Assembly: GCF_032191775.1 (NCBI RefSeq)
Contig: NZ_CP132507.1
Coordinates: forward strand, 645,001 to 709,000
DNA from: Rhodoferax mekongensis
GTDB taxonomy: Bacteria > Pseudomonadota > Gammaproteobacteria > Burkholderiales > Burkholderiaceae_C
Reading direction: 5' to 3'
Length of the DNA: 64,000 bases
Every line of letters begins with the position of its first letter. Positions within the stretch are counted from its first letter, which is position 1. Below the pieces are notes generated by a model. The model worked only from the letters and a program-made list of their open reading frames with translations, searched no databases and was not told the origin of the DNA. Positions 39,123 through 47,923 of this stretch are shown here, in pieces. A program made the position numbers and the translations under genes.

Positions 39123-39916
39123 AGCACTTGGCGCGCAAGCGTTTCGGCCAGCACTTTTTGTCGGACTCCGGCATCATCGATGCGATCGTCCAAGCCATCA
39201 ACCCCCAGCCTGGCGATCCGATGGTCGAGATTGGTCCCGGTCTGGCGGCCCTGACACAGCCGTTGGTGGAGCGTCTTGGTCGCCTGACCGTGATTGAGCT
39301 GGACCGTGATCTGGCAAAGCGTTTGCGCAGTCACCCGCAGCTCCACGTGATTGAATCCGATGTGCTGAATGTGGATTTCAGCCGCTCGGACATTGCGCCA
39401 GCAGCTCCTGAAAATATAGCAGACTCCGCGAGCTTACCCCGCAAACTCCGGGTGGTGGGTAACCTGCCCTACAACATCTCAACGCCCATCCTTTTCCATT
39501 TGCTGGACTACGTGAAGTGCATTGAAGACCAGCATTTCATGCTGCAAAAGGAAGTGATTGATCGCATGGTGGCCCCGCCTGACAGCTCCGATTTCAGTCG
39601 CCTGAGTGTGATGCTGCAATGGCGCTATGCGATGGAGGACGTGCTGTTTGTTCCTCCGGAATGCTTCGATCCCCCGCCCCGGGTCAATAGCGCCGTGGTG
39701 CGCATGGTGCCCCTGGCCCAGCCGCCATTGTTGGATGTGGGGCTGTTTTCGGAAATGGTGCAGGTGGCGTTTAGCCAGCGTCGCAAGTTGCTGCGCCACA
39801 CACTGGGGGCCTGGCTGGAGCAGAAGGGTTTTTCAGGCCAGTTTGACGTGCAACGTCGCGCCCAGGAGGTTCCGGTGGAAGAGTATGTGGCTTTGGTGCA
39901 ATCGCTGAAGGCTTAA
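39119..39916 (+). CDS. rsmA: 16S rRNA dimethyladenosine transferase
   Basis: 265 residues with the start [14 protein letters not shown], the SAM motif [14 protein letters not shown] and the catalytic NLPYNIS. It dimethylates A1518/A1519 of 16S rRNA. A short segment (about residues 96-104, bases 39404-39430: GCTCCTGAAAATATAGCAG) resembles the interspersed repeat core and lengthens the loop before the NLPY motif; this is a weak match. Confidence 0.95.
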   Translation: MKHLARKRFGQHFLSDSGIIDAIVQAINPQPGDPMVEIGPGLAALTQPLVERLGRLTVIELDRDLAKRLRSHPQLHVIESDVLNVDFSRSDIAPAAPENIADSASLPRKLRVVGNLPYNISTPILFHLLDYVKCIEDQHFMLQKEVIDRMVAPPDSSDFSRLSVMLQWRYAMEDVLFVPPECFDPPPRVNSAVVRMVPLAQPPLLDVGLFSEMVQVAFSQRRKLLRHTLGAWLEQKGFSGQFDVQRRAQEVPVEEYVALVQSLKA

Positions 39917-39955
39917 CTACCCGTTAGAGCGCGTTTGCTTTTGGAGCTCCTATGG

Positions 39956-39984
39956 AAAAAGGCCTGTCACAGACAGGCCTTTTT
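39956..39984. terminator. Bidirectional terminator between rsmA and the barstar side
   Basis: A 12-bp perfect stem AAAAAGGCCTGT/ACAGGCCTTTTT with a 5-base loop. It ends rsmA transcription on the plus strand and the RNase/inhibitor transcript on the minus strand. Confidence 0.9.
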
Positions 39985-40002
39985 GCTTCCCTACCGTACT
40001 GA

Positions 40003-40218
40003 TCAGGCGGCTGCCAACCAGTATCCCGCGTTAAAGGGGCTGCTCATGCGCAACGCAAGGGGAGACACATCCAACAACTTGTCGGTCGGCATTTTTTCGC
40101 CGGTGTCGGTAATCGGCTCTGCAATGGCAATTTCTGCCACGGCTTCGCTGCTTGCCTCGTTCGCCCGTTCTGCTTGGCTGGTTTGTGCAGAACGGGCTAC
40201 AGAAAAGAATAGAAGCAT
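40003..40218 (-). CDS. Small hypothetical ORF overlapping the end of the barstar-like gene
   Basis: A 71-residue frame from an ATG inside the last codons of the barstar-like gene, in another frame, ending 19 bases before the terminator. An Ala/Glu-rich middle (ANEASSEAVAEIAIAEP) and a tail ending in NAGYWLAAA look like real coding. I recognise no family. It may be a small coupled gene or a frameshifted C-terminal extension of the inhibitor; it could also be chance. Confidence 0.3.
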   Translation of the reverse strand: MLLFFSVARSAQTSQAERANEASSEAVAEIAIAEPITDTGEKMPTDKLLDVSPLALRMSSPFNAGYWLAAA

Positions 40219-40598
40219 CGGAAAGGAATTTTCCGGTCTCCCCAGTAGTCCGCGGTGTCACGGAAGATGTCCAAGAGCTGTTCGCGCGCTTCCTTGTCGA
40301 ATTTGACGTTCGCGGGAATGTGTTCCAGCACCGCCACAAAACCGGGCTGAGGGCCCGACTTGTGCACAGGGTCGGTCAGGTTGTCGTACAGCGCGTCAAA
40401 GTTCTTGCTGACCGTGGTCGGCAGCATGAATTGCTGGCCGATCATGTCCAGCACGTCCTGCTTGGTCTGGGCGTTAGCCAGGTTGGCGTACAGAAAGTGG
40501 TGACCCAAGCCTTGTGCGGCTTCCTGCAGGTCCGATACGCGAAATGCGCGTATCGATTGAACGATATTCGTTCTGACAGTTCGAAGTGGCGTATCCAT
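40197..40598 (-). CDS. Barstar family ribonuclease inhibitor
   Basis: 133 residues with the barstar fold: FLYANLANAQTKQDVLDMIG, KNFDALYDNLTD (the Asp-rich inhibitory region) and ending in RCFYSFL. There is no signal peptide, so it acts in the cytoplasm. It lies 34 bases downstream of the barnase-like gene and would protect the producer by binding the RNase active site. Confidence 0.88.
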   Translation of the reverse strand: MDTPLRTVRTNIVQSIRAFRVSDLQEAAQGLGHHFLYANLANAQTKQDVLDMIGQQFMLPTTVSKNFDALYDNLTDPVHKSGPQPGFVAVLEHIPANVKFDKEAREQLLDIFRDTADYWGDRKIPFRCFYSFL

Positions 40599-40632
40599 CC
40601 CCGATTCTCTTTCTCAAAGTACAAAATTCGGC

Positions 40633-41025
40633 TCAGGGCACGATCTTGCGAAAACTCGCATAGTGATCGGCCGTGTAATAACAGGCTTGAGGTGCAGTGG
40701 CTTGCTTGCCACCACACACAATTCTTCGGGCTCCCCGATTGGACGCTCCGGGCGTCTTCACGGTGTACTCGCGGTAAAACCCTCGGGGCTGCAAGGGCAG
40801 AAGCCGCTCCCGGTTGCCGAAGACGTCGCCGTCTTTGTCGTAGGGAAAAGGACCACCTTGCAGAACCAGGTTGTAGGTCGTACGGGCTTGGGGGGGCAGG
40901 CTGGCAAGTGCAACAGTCGACTCTGCAACAAAAGCCGGAGCTTCTTTGGCAGAGGAGACACCGGCAGACCATGCCACCGCGAAAAACAAGCCAGTAAGTA
41001 CTAACTTGATAACTCCCTTGTGCAC
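40633..41025 (-). CDS. Secreted barnase-like ribonuclease (N1/T1 family)
   Basis: About 130 residues from a GTG at 41025 with AAAGGA upstream, which begins directly with a signal peptide (VIKLVLTGLFFAVAWSAGVSSA). The longer frame to 41115 would cover the maeB terminator area and is rejected. The barnase core is visible: YREYTVKTPG (catalytic Glu), RGARRIVCGG (Arg) and YYTADHYASFRKI (catalytic His). Export and the linked barstar-like gene suggest a secreted guanyl-preferring RNase for nutrient gain or competition (inference). Confidence 0.87.
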   Translation of the reverse strand: MHKGVIKLVLTGLFFAVAWSAGVSSAKEAPAFVAESTVALASLPPQARTTYNLVLQGGPFPYDKDGDVFGNRERLLPLQPRGFYREYTVKTPGASNRGARRIVCGGKQATAPQACYYTADHYASFRKIVP

Positions 41026-41093
41026 CCAGAATCCTTTACGACTACCGCGGGTTAACCCGAAAAAGTAAGCCACTAGTGTCGCGTATTCGGCAC

Positions 41094-41132
41094 AAAAAAG
41101 CAAGGGCTTGCCCAATAAATAAGCAAGCCCTT
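41094..41132 (-). terminator. Rho-independent terminator behind maeB
   Basis: On the minus strand a 10-bp stem AAGGGCTTGC/GCAAGCCCTT with an 11-base loop is followed by GCTTTTTTG. It separates maeB from the downstream RNase gene. Confidence 0.85.
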
Positions 41133-41176
41133 ACACAATTTTTACACGCAGAGTGGGCACTAACTGCCCCGAAAAC

Positions 41177-43537
41177 TCAGCGTGTAGCGTTGGCGTCGGC
41201 GACCGTCAGGGCTGTCATATTGACGATGCGGCGCACGGTCGTGCTCGCAGTCAACACGTGCACCGGTTTGGCCGCACCCAAGAGCACCGGTCCGATGGCG
41301 ATATTGCCGCCTGCTGCAGTCTTGAGCAGGTTGTAGGCAATGTTGGCAGCGTCGATATTCGGCAGCACCAGCAGGTTGGCATCACCGTGCAGGGTGCTAT
41401 TGGGCATCAGCGCCTTGCGGGCTGCGCCATCCAGTGCGACGTCACCGTGCATCTCGCCGTCCACTTCCAGCCAAGGGGCTTGTTCACGCAGCAGTTCGAG
41501 GGTGCGGCGCATTTTGATGGCGCTGGGTTCGTTACTGCTGCCGAAGTTGGAGTGGCTCAGCAAAGCAGCCTTGGGCTTGAAGCCGAAGCGCATCATTTCT
41601 TCGGCGGCCATGACCGTGATTTCGCACAGCTGTTCGGCGGTCGGGTCGTAGTTGACGTGGGTGTCCACCAGAAAGACCTGGCGGTTGGGCAGCATCAGGC
41701 CGTTCATGCAGGCGTAAATCTGCACATCCTGCGGGGTGCTGGGGCTGCCACCAACGCGTTTGCCGATCACCTGGTCGATGTAATGCAAATGCGTGGCGGT
41801 GGTGCCCCAGGTGCCGCAGATCAGGCCGTCCACATCGCCCTTGTTGAGCAACATGGCGCCAATCAGGGTCAAACGGCGGCGCATTTCAATCTTCGCCATC
41901 TGGACCGTGACACCTTTGCGCTCGGTCATGCGATGGTAGGACTGCCAGAAGTCGCGGTAGCGGTGGTCCTGCTCTACGTTGACCACGTTGTAGTCCACGT
42001 TTTCTTTGAGGCGCAGACCAAATTTTTCGATACGCTCGGCAATCACCGCAGGACGTCCGATCAAGGTAGGCAGTGCGAGGCGCTCGTCCACCACGATCTG
42101 GGCTGCACGCAGTACCCGCTCGTCTTCACCCTCGGCGTAGGCCACGCGCTTCTTCAAGGCCTTCTTGGCAGCATTGAAGATGGGCTTCATGGTGGTGCCG
42201 GAGGCATACACAAAGCTTTGCAGCTTCTCGCGGTAGGCGTCCATGTCCTGGATGGGGCGCAATGCCACGCCGCTGTCTGCCGCTGCCTGCGCCACCGCAG
42301 GTGCAATCTTCATCATCAAGCGCGGATCGAAAGGCTTGGGAATCAGGTACTCCGGGCCGAAAGCGAGCTGCTCGCCGACATAGGCTGCTGCAACCACTTC
42401 ACTTTGCTCTGCTTGTGCCAGTTCGGCGATCGCATGGACAGCTGCAATTTCCATTTCCAGGGTGATGGTGGATGCGCCGGCATCTAAAGCACCCCGGAAG
42501 ATATAGGGGAAGCACAGGACGTTGTTGACCTGGTTGGGGTAATCGGTGCGGCCGGTTGCCATGATGGCGTCGTCGCGCACGGCCTTGACTTCTTCCGGCA
42601 GGATTTCGGGCGTGGGGTTGGCCAGCGCGAAGATCAGGGGTTTGTCCGCCATGGACTTGACCATGTCCTGCTTGAGCACGCCGCCGGCGGACAGGCCCAG
42701 GAAGATGTCTGCACCCGCGATGACTTCACGCAAGGTGCGTGCATCGGTTTTCTGGGCGAACTGGATCTTGTCCTCGTCCATCAGCTCGGTACGGCCTTCA
42801 TAGACCACGCCGGCCAAGTCGGTCACGAAAATGTTTTCGCGTGGAATGCCCAACTTGACCAGCAAGCCCAGGCAGGCCAGTGCCGCAGCACCCGCACCCG
42901 AGGTCACGAGCTTGACCTTTTTGGGATCTTTGCCGGCAATTTTCAGGCCGTTCAGGATGGCGGCGCCCACGCAAATGGCGGTACCGTGCTGGTCGTCGTG
43001 GAACACCGGGATCCTCATGCGCTCGCGCAGCTTGCGCTCCACATAGAAGCAGTCGGGCGCCTTGATGTCTTCGAGGTTGATGCCGCCGAAGGTAGGCTCC
43101 AGCGAAGCAATGATGTCGACCAGCTTGTCGAGGTCGTTCTTTTCGTCAATCTCGATGTCGAACACATCAATGCCGGCGAACTTCTTGAACAGCACGCCCT
43201 TGCCTTCCATCACCGGCTTGGACGCCAACGGACCAATGTCGCCCAGACCCAGCACGGCAGTGCCGTTGGTGATCACGGCCACCAGGTTGCCGCGGCTGGT
43301 GTATTTGAAGGCGTTGTTCGGATCTTTGACGATCTCTTCGCACGGAGCTGCCACACCGGGGGAGTACGCCAGCGCCAGATCATGCTGGTTGATGAGCTGC
43401 TTCGTCGCGCTGATCGCTACTTTGCCCGGGGTGGGAAACTCGTGGTACTCCAGCGCCGCTTGCCGCAACTGGGCTTTTTTCTCTGCGGAATTGGAAACAG
43501 GGGGGCGTGGCGTGAGCGGCGTGGTCTGGTCTGTCAT
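41177..43537 (-). CDS. maeB: NADP-dependent malic enzyme with phosphotransacetylase-like domain
   Basis: About 786 residues from the ATG at 43537 (MTDQTTPL). The malic enzyme part (about 20-430) has [19 protein letters not shown] and [14 protein letters not shown] (NAD(P) site). A C-terminal phosphotransacetylase-like domain (about 450-780) follows, as in MaeB. It converts malate to pyruvate and CO2 and supplies NADPH. The PTA-like part is usually regulatory, binding acetyl-CoA. Confidence 0.95.
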   Translation of the reverse strand: MTDQTTPLTPRPPVSNSAEKKAQLRQAALEYHEFPTPGKVAISATKQLINQHDLALAYSPGVAAPCEEIVKDPNNAFKYTSRGNLVAVITNGTAVLGLGDIGPLASKPVMEGKGVLFKKFAGIDVFDIEIDEKNDLDKLVDIIASLEPTFGGINLEDIKAPDCFYVERKLRERMRIPVFHDDQHGTAICVGAAILNGLKIAGKDPKKVKLVTSGAGAAALACLGLLVKLGIPRENIFVTDLAGVVYEGRTELMDEDKIQFAQKTDARTLREVIAGADIFLGLSAGGVLKQDMVKSMADKPLIFALANPTPEILPEEVKAVRDDAIMATGRTDYPNQVNNVLCFPYIFRGALDAGASTITLEMEIAAVHAIAELAQAEQSEVVAAAYVGEQLAFGPEYLIPKPFDPRLMMKIAPAVAQAAADSGVALRPIQDMDAYREKLQSFVYASGTTMKPIFNAAKKALKKRVAYAEGEDERVLRAAQIVVDERLALPTLIGRPAVIAERIEKFGLRLKENVDYNVVNVEQDHRYRDFWQSYHRMTERKGVTVQMAKIEMRRRLTLIGAMLLNKGDVDGLICGTWGTTATHLHYIDQVIGKRVGGSPSTPQDVQIYACMNGLMLPNRQVFLVDTHVNYDPTAEQLCEITVMAAEEMMRFGFKPKAALLSHSNFGSSNEPSAIKMRRTLELLREQAPWLEVDGEMHGDVALDGAARKALMPNSTLHGDANLLVLPNIDAANIAYNLLKTAAGGNIAIGPVLLGAAKPVHVLTASTTVRRIVNMTALTVADANATR

Positions 43538-43693
43538 TCGGCTTCCTCTGTGGCTGGGGCTCTCGCAACACGAGGCGTGCCCCAGCACGGTAATGGGCTT
43601 TGCATTGTAGGCTTGGCTCTCTAACTCCCCGCTACAGAGGAGGCCAACTTTATGCGAATGGCGTATGGGGTTATGACCAGTGCTTTGGCGCCC

Positions 43694-44881
43694 TCACGCC
43701 ACAGTGAGCTTGGCCATTTCCATGCGGCGTGCAGTGCTCTTGCCCGCCAGCACAAAGCCCCGTTGCTGACCGGCCGAATCCACAAAACGCCAGGCACCCT
43801 CACCGCCTTCCGCCTCCCATTGGCCCGCCGTGGCGGGATGCGCTGCGGCGACCACAATAGGCAAAGCCGGTGTTTTGATGCTGACCGGCATCAAGGGAAA
43901 CACCACGTCGGTGGGTGTGCCTGCCAAGGTGGCGGCCAGTGCGCGCGCTGCAGTCATTACGGGCATGACATAAGGGAGGGTGCGTTGACCGGCGCTCTCG
44001 TACTGGGCACAGTCGCCCAGGGCGTAGACATCCGCGGCGGAGGTTTCCAAGCGGGTGTTGACAAGGACACCCCGTTCACAGGCCAGCCCGGCGGCCAGTG
44101 CCAGAGCGGTATCGGCGCGCAAGCCAATGGCGCTGAGTACCAAATCGGCCGGCAATGTGCTGCCATCCGCCAGGGTGGCCAGCAGCTTTCCGTTGGCATC
44201 CGCATTCACCGATGCGACCGAGGTGCCGAAGTGCCATTGCACGCCCAGGCCGGACAAAGCGGCCTGCAATTGTTCGCCAGCATCGGCGGGCAACAAAGCA
44301 GCCAGGGGCCTTGCAGCGGGGTCCGCCACATGGACCTGGACACCGGCTAGCGCGAGGTCGTTGGCAAACTCGCAGCCGATCAGGCCGGCACCCATCACCA
44401 CGACGGTTTTGCCTTCGCCACTGCCTGGCACGGTGGCGTCCACACCCAGTGCGGCGTGGAAACCCGCGAAATCGTCAAGTGTGTTGATGGAGCGCACGCG
44501 GTCGGCAGCGTCGCCCTGCAAGGGAATGCGAATCGGGTGAGCACCGGTCGCGAGTACGAGCTGGCGGTAGCCCAAGGTTTGCGCAACGTCCCCCTGACGC
44601 ACCGTGAGGGTCCTGGCGCTAGTGTCCAGGCTCTCCGCACGTGCATGGTCCATCAGCGTGACTTGCAGGGTCTCGGCCATTTTGGCCGCGGGGGTCGTCA
44701 CCAGTTGCGCGGGACCCCGCTTTTGGGCGTAAGCGTTGGAAAGCGTGGGCTTGGCATAGAAGTCCCCGCTGTCGGTGGTCACCAGTACCACCGGAGTGTG
44801 GGCGTCGAGCTTGCGGAACTCACGCACCGTGGTCCAACCGGCCACGCCGCTACCGATCACGATGACAGGAGAGCTGCTCAT
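43694..44881 (-). CDS. FAD-dependent pyridine nucleotide-disulfide-type oxidoreductase (rubredoxin reductase-like)
   Basis: About 395 residues from the ATG at 44881. FAD-binding GSGVAGWTTVREFR at the N-terminus, LVLATGAHP, a second dinucleotide motif VMGAGLIGCEFAND near 150 and VYALGDCAQYE near 280 match rubredoxin-NAD(P) reductases. The rubredoxin gene lies 104 bases upstream and a rubrerythrin gene beyond it, so it likely feeds electrons through rubredoxin to rubrerythrin. Confidence 0.87.
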   Translation of the reverse strand: MSSSPVIVIGSGVAGWTTVREFRKLDAHTPVVLVTTDSGDFYAKPTLSNAYAQKRGPAQLVTTPAAKMAETLQVTLMDHARAESLDTSARTLTVRQGDVAQTLGYRQLVLATGAHPIRIPLQGDAADRVRSINTLDDFAGFHAALGVDATVPGSGEGKTVVVMGAGLIGCEFANDLALAGVQVHVADPAARPLAALLPADAGEQLQAALSGLGVQWHFGTSVASVNADANGKLLATLADGSTLPADLVLSAIGLRADTALALAAGLACERGVLVNTRLETSAADVYALGDCAQYESAGQRTLPYVMPVMTAARALAATLAGTPTDVVFPLMPVSIKTPALPIVVAAAHPATAGQWEAEGGEGAWRFVDSAGQQRGFVLAGKSTARRMEMAKLTVA

Positions 44882-44985
44882 GCGCTGGCTCCTGTGCAGT
44901 GGTTGTGGGCAGTGGGGCGGAGTGGGGTCGGTGGGGCGTTGCGATTCATCGTGATTTCCTGTGGGTGGGCTTGGGGCCGGATGGC

Positions 44986-45150
44986 CTAGATCGTAACGAC
45001 CTCGAAGTCCGCTTTGGCTACGCCACAGTCCGGGCACTCCCAGCTCTCGGGCACATCGGCCCACAAGGTGCCGGGCGCAATGCCGTCCTCGGGGCGGCCG
45101 GCAGTTTCGTCATACACAAAGCCACAAACGATGCAGATATAGGTTTTCAT
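44986..45150 (-). CDS. Rubredoxin
   Basis: A 54-residue iron-only electron carrier with the two metal-binding pairs CIVCG and CPDCG that coordinate one iron, and aromatic core residues (YICIVCGFVYD, WADVPESWECPDCGV). It probably shuttles electrons from the adjacent reductase to rubrerythrin. Confidence 0.95.
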   Translation of the reverse strand: MKTYICIVCGFVYDETAGRPEDGIAPGTLWADVPESWECPDCGVAKADFEVVTI

Positions 45151-45180
45151 GGTGTTCAAAGATCAAGAGTCAAAGGGATT

Positions 45181-45225
45181 GCTGGCCCGGGTGGAATATG
45201 CGTGACCAGCTATGAAATTAGTAGC
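45181..45225 (-). repeat. Interspersed repeat copy between rubrerythrin and rubredoxin
   Basis: On the minus strand GCTACTAATTTCATAGCTG, then CACGCATATTC, then a GGGCCAGC end. It lies 25 bases behind the rubrerythrin stop. Confidence 0.65.
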
Positions 45226-45250
45226 GTAAAGCAGCCTGCTGAAGACAGGC

Positions 45251-45733
45251 TTAAGCGGTCAGGGTTGCCAGTTGCGACTTGTAGTGGTTGGCGTGGCGCT
45301 CCTCGACGCGGGCCAGGGCGGCGAAACGTTTCTGGGCTTTCTCCAGAGTCGCCTTGAACTGGGCTGCATGCACTTTGCTTTCTTCAATCTGCTCGTCCAT
45401 CTCGGCAACAGCGGCGGCATTGCCTTCGGCCTCTGCCGTGGCACGGAATCCCGGGTACATCTCGCTGTACTCGTAGGTCTCGCCGTCGATGGCGATTTGC
45501 AAGGCCTTGGCCGGCGTCATGGTGGCCTTGGGGTACAGCAAGTCCAGGTGACCGAATGCGTGCATGACTTCCTGGTCGGCGGTTTCTTCAAAGGCGCGGG
45601 CCGTCGATTCATCGCCCATCTCGCGGGAGAGCTTGGCGAAATAGCGGTACTTGATATGCGCCATGGACTCGCCGGCGAAGGCGGCTTCCAGATTGGCAAA
45701 TGTCTTGATCTCGGGGCGTTGTGCGGTGCTCAT
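45251..45733 (-). CDS. Rubrerythrin lacking the C-terminal rubredoxin domain
   Basis: About 160 residues from the ATG at 45733, which has AGGAG 7 bases upstream; the ATG at 45739 abuts the AGGAG. The ferritin-like four-helix domain carries diiron ligands in AFAGESMAHIKYRYF, EETADQEVMHAFGH and ARVEERHANHYK. The sequence ends where classical rubrerythrin continues into its rubredoxin domain; that function is encoded separately at 44986. It reduces hydrogen peroxide in the cytoplasm. Confidence 0.9.
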   Translation of the reverse strand: MSTAQRPEIKTFANLEAAFAGESMAHIKYRYFAKLSREMGDESTARAFEETADQEVMHAFGHLDLLYPKATMTPAKALQIAIDGETYEYSEMYPGFRATAEAEGNAAAVAEMDEQIEESKVHAAQFKATLEKAQKRFAALARVEERHANHYKSQLATLTA

Positions 45734-45893
45734 GGTCATCTCCTGGGGCGTTGGCTACAGAAACCATTTCTGCGGCATGGAGTGAATGGTAGGTACTGCG
45801 CCTCAATAAAGCCAATCGCACTTGACTAATCTATAGATAGAAACTATCTTTTGTAGTCCCAAAGGGGCGGCGTGCCACGCTTTTGTTAGGAAA

Positions 45894-47252
45894 TCAGGAA
45901 GCCCGCAGGGTGCCTGCCTGGTTCAATGCCTGGCGCAAGGTGTCGAGTTGCACAGGTTTGCTCAAAAACAAATCCATCCCGGCTTCCATGCAGGCGATAC
46001 GGTCTTCCGCGTAGGCATTGGCCGTCATGGCAATGACCAGAGGTTGCCGGGCCAAGGGCATGGCGCGCAGGGCCTTGGCGGCCGTGATGCCGTCCATCTC
46101 CGGCATTTGCATGTCCATCAGCACCACATCGAACTCTGCCTCTTGGAGTCGCTCCAGGGCGAGCAGGCCGTTCTCGGCCTCCTTGTGCGGCGGGCAGCCC
46201 AACTGTTTGAGCTGGTTTCGGGCCAGCAGGCGGTTGAGAGGCTGGTCATCCACCAGCAGGATACGCAGCCCCGACAAATCCATGTGAGCCGCGGGCGCCG
46301 CTTCAGCGCTAGCTTCTACAGGTCGCGTCCAAGCCTCAGGCGCAGACAGGCCCAAAGAAGCGGGCGACAAGGTAAAACTGAACTCCGTCCCGACTCCGGG
46401 CGTGCTTTGGACCTGCAAAGCAGAGCCCATCTGGTCAATGAGCGCTTTGCAAATCACCAGACCCAGACCGGTGCCGCCGAACTTGCGGGAAATGGAACTG
46501 TCGCCCTGCTTGAAGGGCTCAAACAACTGCGACATCACCTCCGCACTCATGCCAATACCGGTGTCTTTGACGCTGCAACGCAAGCCCTCGGGTGTGCAGA
46601 GCAGCGTTACGCGTATCTCTCCGTCTGCAGTGAACTTGAGCGCGTTGCCCACCAGATTCATCCACACCTGCCGAATGCGGTTGGGGTCCCCGGTTGCACG
46701 GTCCGGCACATGGTCATCGATGTCCAGATGCAAGGCCAAACCTTTCGCTTCTGCCTGTGTGCGGAACAGCGCCAGGGTGTCCTGCACCACCTGTCGGGGA
46801 TTGAAGGGTATGCGCTCCAACTCCATCTGGTGGGCTTCGATCTTGGAGAAGTCCAGGATGTCGTTGATCAGGCTGAGCAGGGCATTTCCCGCCATGAGGA
46901 TGTTGTCCACATAGCCGGCCTGCTCGTCATTCAGGGGCGTGGATTTCAGGAGCTCGGTCAGGCCGAGTGCGCCGTTCATGGGCGTGCGTATTTCGTGGCT
47001 CATCATCGCCAGAAAGCGGCTTTTAGCCACGTTGGCCGCCTCGGCCTGTACCAGTGCGGCTCGGAGTTCGGCGGTACGCTCGCTCACCCGCTGTTCCAGC
47101 ACCTGGTTGGCTTGGAACAGGGCCAGGCTTTTTTCTTCCAGCAAATGTTCCGCCTGTTTGCGCGCCGATTTCTCGCGGTCCAGCCGCCCCTGCATGCGCC
47201 TCAGGGCTTCAGCATGAGGGTCCAGCGGGGGCGGGGCAGCGGAATCTGTCAC
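45894..47252 (-). CDS. Hybrid histidine kinase/response regulator coupled to H-NOX
   Basis: About 452 residues from a GTG 5 bases after the H-NOX stop; an earlier ATG inside the H-NOX gene is possible. There is no membrane segment. An N-terminal coiled coil (about 15-80) leads to HisKA with the phospho-accepting His in [14 protein letters not shown], an HATPase with [14 protein letters not shown], and a C-terminal receiver with [14 protein letters not shown] cytosolic kinase directly behind an H-NOX gene is the arrangement of nitric-oxide-sensing HnoK-type systems. Confidence 0.92.
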   Translation of the reverse strand: MTDSAAPPPLDPHAEALRRMQGRLDREKSARKQAEHLLEEKSLALFQANQVLEQRVSERTAELRAALVQAEAANVAKSRFLAMMSHEIRTPMNGALGLTELLKSTPLNDEQAGYVDNILMAGNALLSLINDILDFSKIEAHQMELERIPFNPRQVVQDTLALFRTQAEAKGLALHLDIDDHVPDRATGDPNRIRQVWMNLVGNALKFTADGEIRVTLLCTPEGLRCSVKDTGIGMSAEVMSQLFEPFKQGDSSISRKFGGTGLGLVICKALIDQMGSALQVQSTPGVGTEFSFTLSPASLGLSAPEAWTRPVEASAEAAPAAHMDLSGLRILLVDDQPLNRLLARNQLKQLGCPPHKEAENGLLALERLQEAEFDVVLMDMQMPEMDGITAAKALRAMPLARQPLVIAMTANAYAEDRIACMEAGMDLFLSKPVQLDTLRQALNQAGTLRAS

Positions 47253-47256
47253 GCAG

Positions 47257-47790
47257 TCAGGCTTTGTTGCGGAGTTCGAAGCGGATAGCCCCATCCGGTA
47301 AGTTGACGCGAGTGACGTTGACCGGGTCCCCGAAGTGGGCGACTGCACCGGCAATCAGGCCCTCAGCCAGATCACCGAAGTGCCGGGGGGAGGCGTAAAG
47401 CATGTTCAAGCCGTCCGGTAAACGCTCGCAATCAAAGCTGGGCAGCTGGGCGTCCGGGTAGAGCTTGCGCACTTCGGTATGGATCACCGACTCGATGCCA
47501 TACAAGAAATCGACCGCCGAAGTTATGCCGCCGAAAAACGCGGGGTACAGCGCATGAAAGCGTCCGAACAGGTGCACACCAAAGGCATGTACCAGCGCCG
47601 GCACCGGCAGGCCCGAGCGCTGCGAGAGGGCGACTACCATGCCTACGAGCTCATTGTGGTCGTAGGTGCCGACTGCTGTGTACGCACCGCCGCTGGGAGG
47701 CGCACTGTCGTCAATGATGTCGTCCACCATATCGGCAGAGAACTTGTCCTCCACCATTTCCAGAAACTCGGTAAAGACCATGCCTTTCAT
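47257..47790 (-). CDS. H-NOX heme nitric oxide/oxygen-binding sensor
   Basis: About 177 residues from the ATG at 47790 with AAAGGAG 7 bases upstream. [18 protein letters not shown] and [13 protein letters not shown] are typical. The proximal heme ligand is His104 in [16 protein letters not shown]. The heme-propionate motif Tyr-x-Ser-x-Arg is YASPR (132-136). It probably binds NO and controls the downstream kinase. Confidence 0.93.
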   Translation of the reverse strand: MKGMVFTEFLEMVEDKFSADMVDDIIDDSAPPSGGAYTAVGTYDHNELVGMVVALSQRSGLPVPALVHAFGVHLFGRFHALYPAFFGGITSAVDFLYGIESVIHTEVRKLYPDAQLPSFDCERLPDGLNMLYASPRHFGDLAEGLIAGAVAHFGDPVNVTRVNLPDGAIRFELRNKA

Positions 47791-47923
47791 GCGCAATCTC
47801 CTTTAGGGGGTTTCCGCTTTATAGCCCAGCCCGAGCCAAAACGTGCAGGAAAAAGCGCCCGCATTCACCTTCAATCACACACCGGCCCCGCGTGTAACGC
47901 GGCGGGGGTATGCTCGCGCCCCT

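Noticed and set aside
39404..39430. Repeat copy in rsmA as a firm feature
   Set aside because: Only the core half matches and with several differences; mentioned under rsmA but not listed as a repeat.
40633..41115. Longer start of the barnase-like gene at 41115
   Set aside because: It would put 30 residues ahead of the signal peptide and reach into the maeB terminator; GTG at 41025 has a ribosome binding site.
41153..42487. 444-codon open frame antisense to maeB
   Set aside because: Shadow frame in a certain gene; it also runs through the spacer between maeB and its terminator.
45233..45256. Terminator at the rubrerythrin stop (AGCCTG...CAGGCT)
   Set aside because: A 6-bp stem with a weak T run overlapping the stop codon is not convincing.
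46290..46325. Possible further repeat copy in the hybrid kinase gene (AGCGCTAGCTTCTAC)
   Set aside because: Only a short piece matches, without the GCTAT/ATAGC core; it is within an Ala/Glu-rich linker and may be chance.
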